This document shows positions 6,002 through 9,426 of a stretch of DNA of 9,426 bases, in pieces. This DNA is from an uncultured Mailhella sp. (GTDB taxonomy: Bacteria; Desulfobacterota; Desulfovibrionia; Desulfovibrionales; Desulfovibrionaceae): positions 1-9,426 of the forward strand of contig CAJJMX010000053.1 in assembly GCA_905192935.1 (NCBI GenBank), read 5' to 3'. The notes under the pieces are model-generated. The model was not told the origin of the DNA. It worked only from the letters and a program-made list of their open reading frames with translations, and did no database searches. The position numbers were made by a program, and so were the translations under genes. Numbering within the stretch: position 1 is the first letter of the stretch; each line of letters starts with the position of its first letter.

Positions 6002-7630
6002 ATGGATTCCAGACTTCGTGTGTTCGGCTCCTGCGCGCTGCTCGGAACCATCAGGCGTCAGCCCTCCTTTCCCGAGGCGGAATTTCCTTCCGGCACCGTC
6101 ATCCGGGAGCTGGCGGATTCGGCGGATGAATCGCCGGAGTCGTCGTCGCGCACGCTTCTTCGGGGGGCGGGAGCGCTTTTTCTTTGCGGACGTGCGGGCT
6201 ATCTGCCTCCGAAGGCCGGAGAAAACATGACGATTCCCGGCCGTGCTCCCGACGAAGTGCGGAAGATACTGCCGGAAGACGCGCCCGTCACGGACATGTG
6301 CGGGGAGATTTTCAGGGGCAGTCAGCGTCGTCTTCAGTGGGAGGTGCTCGCAGGACTTGAGGCGAGAGGCATGGTGCTGCCGCATTCGCTTCTGGTTCCG
6401 GCGCTGGTCATGGGAAGATCCGCTCCTTCTCTCAGACCGCTGCTTGCCCGTACGGCGGGCGCGCGCGGACTGTGGCTGGCCTCCCTGAATCCCGACTGGA
6501 GCATGTTCGCCACATCCTCGGCCGACGACGAGCTGGAAGCTGACGTGTGGGAACACGGCCGCCCCATGCAGAGACAGGCCTTTTTCCTTGCCGCGAGAAA
6601 GAAGAATCCTTCATGGGCCCGGGAGCTTTTCGAGCAGGATCTTTCGTCCATGGATGCCGCGGAGAGAAATTCTCTGCTCGGCCTTTTCGAGCACGGGCTC
6701 TCAGGGGAGGATGAAGAGCTTCTGGAGAGGCTGCTTTTCAAGGATCGCAGCCGCGAGGTGAAAAAGACGGCGGCCTCCCTGCTTTCCCGCCTGCCGGACA
6801 GCCGCTACGTGACGCGCATGGGCGAGCGGCTTTGCTCCTGCATGGGAGCCTTTCTTTCCGCACCGGCTCCCTCCGGTCTGTCCGGCGTGCTCCGCGCGGC
6901 GGCCGCCGCCGTGGGCCTGGGGAACGGATCCGTATTCATCACGCCTCCCGAAAGCTACGACAAGAGCTGGGCTGAGGATCTCATCACTGAAAAGTCTCCG
7001 TTTTCCCAGTTCGGTCCCCGCGCAGGCTGGCTGTATCAGATGGCCGCGGCCGTACCGCCTTCATGGTGGACGAAGATCACGGGAAGATCGGCGGACGAGG
7101 TGCTTGCGCTTGCCGGCCGCTCGGAGTGGAAAAAGCCTCTGCATATGGCCTTCGGCGATGCCGTGCTGCGCACGAAGGACGCCGACTTCGCCCGCGCCAT
7201 GCTGAAGGACATGAAGTCTGGCGGCGTATGGCCGTCGTCGTCCGGCAGAAGTCTCGATGCCTTCGCCCTTGCCGCCATGCTGGACCGGGAGGAGAGGGAA
7301 AAGGAGTGGGAGAAACTGCTTTCCGCCGACACCTTCACGGCGCTTCTTCAGGATATCCGCACGCGGCAGGAACTTGATTACCGCATGTCCCCTTCTCTGG
7401 CGGCAAAGGCCGTCGGTCTGCTCAAGGACAGGGCGGCGTCGGCCCGGGGCCGTGACTACGCCTTTTCCTATGTGGTGGACGAGCTTGCCGCGGTGCTCCC
7501 CCTGGAAGCTCTGCAAGATGCCTGTGCCGCGCTTGATGCGCTGCCTGAAAATTCCGTGACGGGAGACATTTCCGATCGTTTTTGTGCCGTTGCCAGGCAG
7601 CGTCTGACACTCGGCGCGTATTTTTCCTGA
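6002..7630 (+). CDS. DUF5691-like helical-repeat protein
   Basis: This 542-residue protein has no known enzymatic motif. I assign it to DUF5691 from its pattern and from its place between a SWIM protein and a MoxR-like ATPase. Visible marks are a Leu/Ala-rich helical N-terminus, GLWLASLNPDWS (156-167, the NPDW signature), W183 with EHG, then RQAFFLAARKKNPSWARELF (191-210). This leads into a HEAT-like repeat: ERNSLLGLFEHGLS (221-234), EELLERLLFKDRSREVKKTA (238-257) and LLSRLPDS (260-267). Such alpha-solenoids usually form a protein-binding scaffold, so I infer an adaptor that links the SWIM protein and the ATPase. It starts 11 nt after the SWIM stop and ends 24 nt before the ATPase gene. The C-terminal half is less distinctive. 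No signal peptide or membrane segment was seen. Confidence 0.8.
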   Translation: MDSRLRVFGSCALLGTIRRQPSFPEAEFPSGTVIRELADSADESPESSSRTLLRGAGALFLCGRAGYLPPKAGENMTIPGRAPDEVRKILPEDAPVTDMCGEIFRGSQRRLQWEVLAGLEARGMVLPHSLLVPALVMGRSAPSLRPLLARTAGARGLWLASLNPDWSMFATSSADDELEADVWEHGRPMQRQAFFLAARKKNPSWARELFEQDLSSMDAAERNSLLGLFEHGLSGEDEELLERLLFKDRSREVKKTAASLLSRLPDSRYVTRMGERLCSCMGAFLSAPAPSGLSGVLRAAAAAVGLGNGSVFITPPESYDKSWAEDLITEKSPFSQFGPRAGWLYQMAAAVPPSWWTKITGRSADEVLALAGRSEWKKPLHMAFGDAVLRTKDADFARAMLKDMKSGGVWPSSSGRSLDAFALAAMLDREEREKEWEKLLSADTFTALLQDIRTRQELDYRMSPSLAAKAVGLLKDRAASARGRDYAFSYVVDELAAVLPLEALQDACAALDALPENSVTGDISDRFCAVARQRLTLGAYFS

Positions 7631-7654
7631 CCGTCAACCATCAGAGGACACTCC

Positions 7655-8758
7655 ATGAATACCGAAGAGAGCAAAAGCGCCGCGCGCGTTCTGCGGCAGC
7701 ACGCCGAACAGCAGTTTGCCGAGGAACTGGACGAACTCAAGAAGGCAGATACGCACCCGCGGCCCGAGAACTGGCAGATGTCCCCATGGGCAGTGTGCAC
7801 GTATCTTATGGGCGGCAGGCTCGACAACGGCTTCGAGGTGTCGGCCAAGTACATAGGCAGCCGCCGTCTCATGGAAATCGCCGTGGCCACGCTGGCCACC
7901 GACCGCGCGCTTCTTCTCTACGGCGTGCCGGGCACGGCCAATTCGTGGGTTTCGGAACATCTGGCCGCGGCCATAAGCGGCGACTCCACGCGCATCATCC
8001 AGGGCACGGCGGGCACGAGCGAAGAGCAGATGCGCTACGGCTGGAACTATGCCGAGCTTCTTGCCAAGGGCCCGTCCCGGCAGGCTCTTGTGGAAAGTCC
8101 GCTCATGCGCGCCATGGCGGACGGGTGCATCGCCCGGGTGGAGGAGCTCACCCGTATTCCGGCGGACGTGCAGGATACGCTCATCACCATTCTTTCGGAA
8201 AAATCCCTGCCCGTTCCCGAGCTCGGCGAGGAGGTGCAGGCCGTGCGCGGCTTCAACGTCATAGCCACGGCCAACAACAGGGACAAGGGCGTGAACGAGC
8301 TTTCCTCCGCGCTCAAGCGCCGCTTCAATACCGTGGTTCTGCCTGTGCCGGCCACGGAGGACGAGGAAGTCGCCATCGTGGAGAAGCGCGTCCGGGAAAT
8401 GGGCAGAAGTCTGGAGCTTCCCGCCGAGCCTCCGGCGCTTGCCGAAGTGCGCCGCGTGGTGCGTATTTTCCGAGAGCTTCGCAACGGCAGAACGGAGGAC
8501 GGCAAGCTCAAGGTGAAAACGCCCTCCGGTACGTTGAGCACGGCGGAGGCCATTTCCGTCATCAACAGCGGCATGGCCCTTGCCGCCCACTTCGGTGACG
8601 GAAGTCTGCGTGCCGCCGACGTGGCGGCCAGCCTTGTGGGCGCCGTCGTCAAGGACCCCGTGCAGGATCGCGTGATATGGCATGAATATCTTGAAACCGT
8701 CATGAAGGAACGGGGCGACTGGAAGGACCTGTACCGCGCATGCCGCGACGTGGAATGA
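7655..8758 (+). CDS. MoxR-like AAA+ ATPase with altered Walker A
   Basis: This 367-residue cytosolic AAA+ protein is of the MoxR-like type found with DUF5682 and vWA proteins. After a helical N-terminus (1-65) come the Walker A region GVPGTANSW (90-98), the stretch IIQGTAGTSEEQMRYGWNY (114-132), the Walker B region ARVEELTRIP (160-169), VQDTLITILSEK (172-183), sensor 1 in FNVIATANNRD (200-210), the arginine-finger segment SSALKRRFN (217-225) and a C-terminal lid (about 235-350). Two departures matter. The Walker A Lys is replaced by Asn96 (codon AAT at 7940-7942), and Walker B has Glu-Glu where Asp-Glu is usual, which I believe is common in this subfamily. ATP hydrolysis may therefore be weak or lost, or the codon is an error. 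MoxR ATPases are known to remodel proteins together with vWA partners. The ATG at 7655 has AGAGGA 6 nt upstream. The gene ends 2 nt before the next one. Confidence 0.94.
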   Translation: MNTEESKSAARVLRQHAEQQFAEELDELKKADTHPRPENWQMSPWAVCTYLMGGRLDNGFEVSAKYIGSRRLMEIAVATLATDRALLLYGVPGTANSWVSEHLAAAISGDSTRIIQGTAGTSEEQMRYGWNYAELLAKGPSRQALVESPLMRAMADGCIARVEELTRIPADVQDTLITILSEKSLPVPELGEEVQAVRGFNVIATANNRDKGVNELSSALKRRFNTVVLPVPATEDEEVAIVEKRVREMGRSLELPAEPPALAEVRRVVRIFRELRNGRTEDGKLKVKTPSGTLSTAEAISVINSGMALAAHFGDGSLRAADVAASLVGAVVKDPVQDRVIWHEYLETVMKERGDWKDLYRACRDVE

Positions 8759-8760
8759 CC

Positions 8761-9426
8761 ATGGACGACGCAAAGCAGATACGCATATTCGGCATAAGGC
8801 ATCACGGGCCTGGCTGTGCCCGCAGCCTTGTCCGCGCGCTCGATACGTGGCAGCCGGATGCGCTCCTCATCGAGGGGCCGCCCGAGGGGGAGAGCGTGCT
8901 GCCTTTTGTCGCCGACGAGGCCATGAAGCCTCCTGTGGCGTTGCTCGTCTATGCGGAGGAAGAGGCGGGCAGGGCGGCCTTTTATCCCTTTGCGGAGTTT
9001 TCTCCCGAATGGCAGGCTCTTCGCCATGCTCTTGAGCACGGCGTGCCCGTGCGTTTCATGGATCTTCCCGCGGCCGTGCGCTTTGCCCTGGACAAGGAGA
9101 AGGAAGCGGCCCTGTCGGAGGCTTCTGAAGAGGCGCAGCCTGAAGGTGCGGCCCCGGAAGAGAAGGGCGACGCCCCTGAAGAACGCTCCGATGAAGCGTC
9201 GATTCCGGAAGAAGCGTCCATGGCGGACGGGGAGGATGGTTCCGCAGAAAGGAACGGGGAGCCGACGGGCCCGGGAACGGAAGAGAACTTCGACACGGCC
9301 GATCCTCTGGACTGGCTGGGCCGAGCCGCAGGGTATGAGAGCGGCGAGGACTGGTGGAACCACATGGTGGAGGAGCGTCTGGACGGCCTGGAGCTTTTCG
9401 ACGCCGTCCGGGAAGCCATGATCGCC
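8761..9426 (+). CDS. DUF5682 protein (5' part, runs off the window)
   Basis: The frame is open from the ATG at 8761, 2 nt after the ATPase stop, to the window end, giving 222 residues of a longer protein. The N-terminus IRIFGIRHHGPGCARSLVRA (7-26) and PDALLIEGPPEGE (32-44), then PPVALLVYA (57-65), FYPFAEFSPEWQALRHAL (74-91) and GVPVRFMDLP (94-103), match the DUF5682 family found in MoxR/vWA clusters. The first two blocks also follow the pattern of the first motif of the TraB/TIKI superfamily (G-x-x-H near the start, then PD-hhhxE); this kinship is an inference. Residues 111-180 are an acidic, Glu/Ala/Pro-rich low-complexity linker. The folded domain resumes at DPLDWLGRAAGYESGEDWW (181-199). 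The function is unknown; a peptidase- or hydrolase-like role is possible. No ribosome binding site is clear, so its translation is probably coupled to the ATPase gene. Confidence 0.9.
   Translation, partial: MDDAKQIRIFGIRHHGPGCARSLVRALDTWQPDALLIEGPPEGESVLPFVADEAMKPPVALLVYAEEEAGRAAFYPFAEFSPEWQALRHALEHGVPVRFMDLPAAVRFALDKEKEAALSEASEEAQPEGAAPEEKGDAPEERSDEASIPEEASMADGEDGSAERNGEPTGPGTEENFDTADPLDWLGRAAGYESGEDWWNHMVEERLDGLELFDAVREAMIA

Noticed and set aside
7634..8773. Open frame on the - strand opposite the AAA+ gene (379 codons)
   Set aside because: Antisense shadow of a gene with clear AAA+ motifs; no recognisable protein features.
8047..9363. Open frame on the - strand across the AAA+ and DUF5682 genes (438 codons)
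   Set aside because: It spans two clear + strand genes and is rich in Ser/Arg/Pro with no motif.

Overview
The window is GC-rich bacterial DNA that looks like a sulfate- or sulfite-reducing Desulfovibrionaceae-type anaerobe. The main reason is an [FeFe] hydrogenase with the layout of Desulfovibrio fructosovorans HndD. The assignment rests on gene content and protein style only and is moderately confident. No rRNA, tRNA, CRISPR array, insertion sequence or attachment site was seen.

Left part (2-1952, + strand): the 3' end of an HD-domain phosphohydrolase of the Ppx/GppA-associated type overlaps by 11 nt a complete Ppx/GppA phosphatase with its own C-terminal HD domain. The pair is probably translationally coupled and acts on polyphosphate and/or (p)ppGpp. 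A perfect-stem, probably bidirectional terminator (1971-2009) and a second perfect hairpin (2085-2122) fill the convergent gap.

Middle (2163-4351, - strand): a two-gene hydrogenase operon. The first gene encodes a 163-residue protein equal to only the iron-sulfur C-terminus of an HndC/NuoF-like subunit, with no FMN/NAD(P)H-binding part. Two nt after its stop begins a full [FeFe] hydrogenase catalytic subunit with every H-cluster cysteine. HndA and HndB are not adjacent, so this is not a standard NAD(P)-reducing Hnd complex as it stands. A 343-bp divergent intergenic region (4352-4694) holds a 19-bp perfect palindrome and a leader hairpin.

Right part (4695-9426, + strand, runs off the end): a tight operon of a SWIM zinc-finger protein, a DUF5691-like helical-repeat protein, a MoxR-like AAA+ ATPase and a DUF5682 protein (partial). 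From memory, this set is a recurrent bacterial cluster that usually continues with a von Willebrand factor A (vWA) protein. It has the build of a MoxR/vWA chaperone-like or conflict-type system, and I know of no established function for it. It is the best candidate for a poorly described system here. Two details stand out: the AAA+ protein has Asn where the Walker A Lys should be, and the DUF5682 N-terminus resembles the first motif of the TraB/TIKI superfamily.
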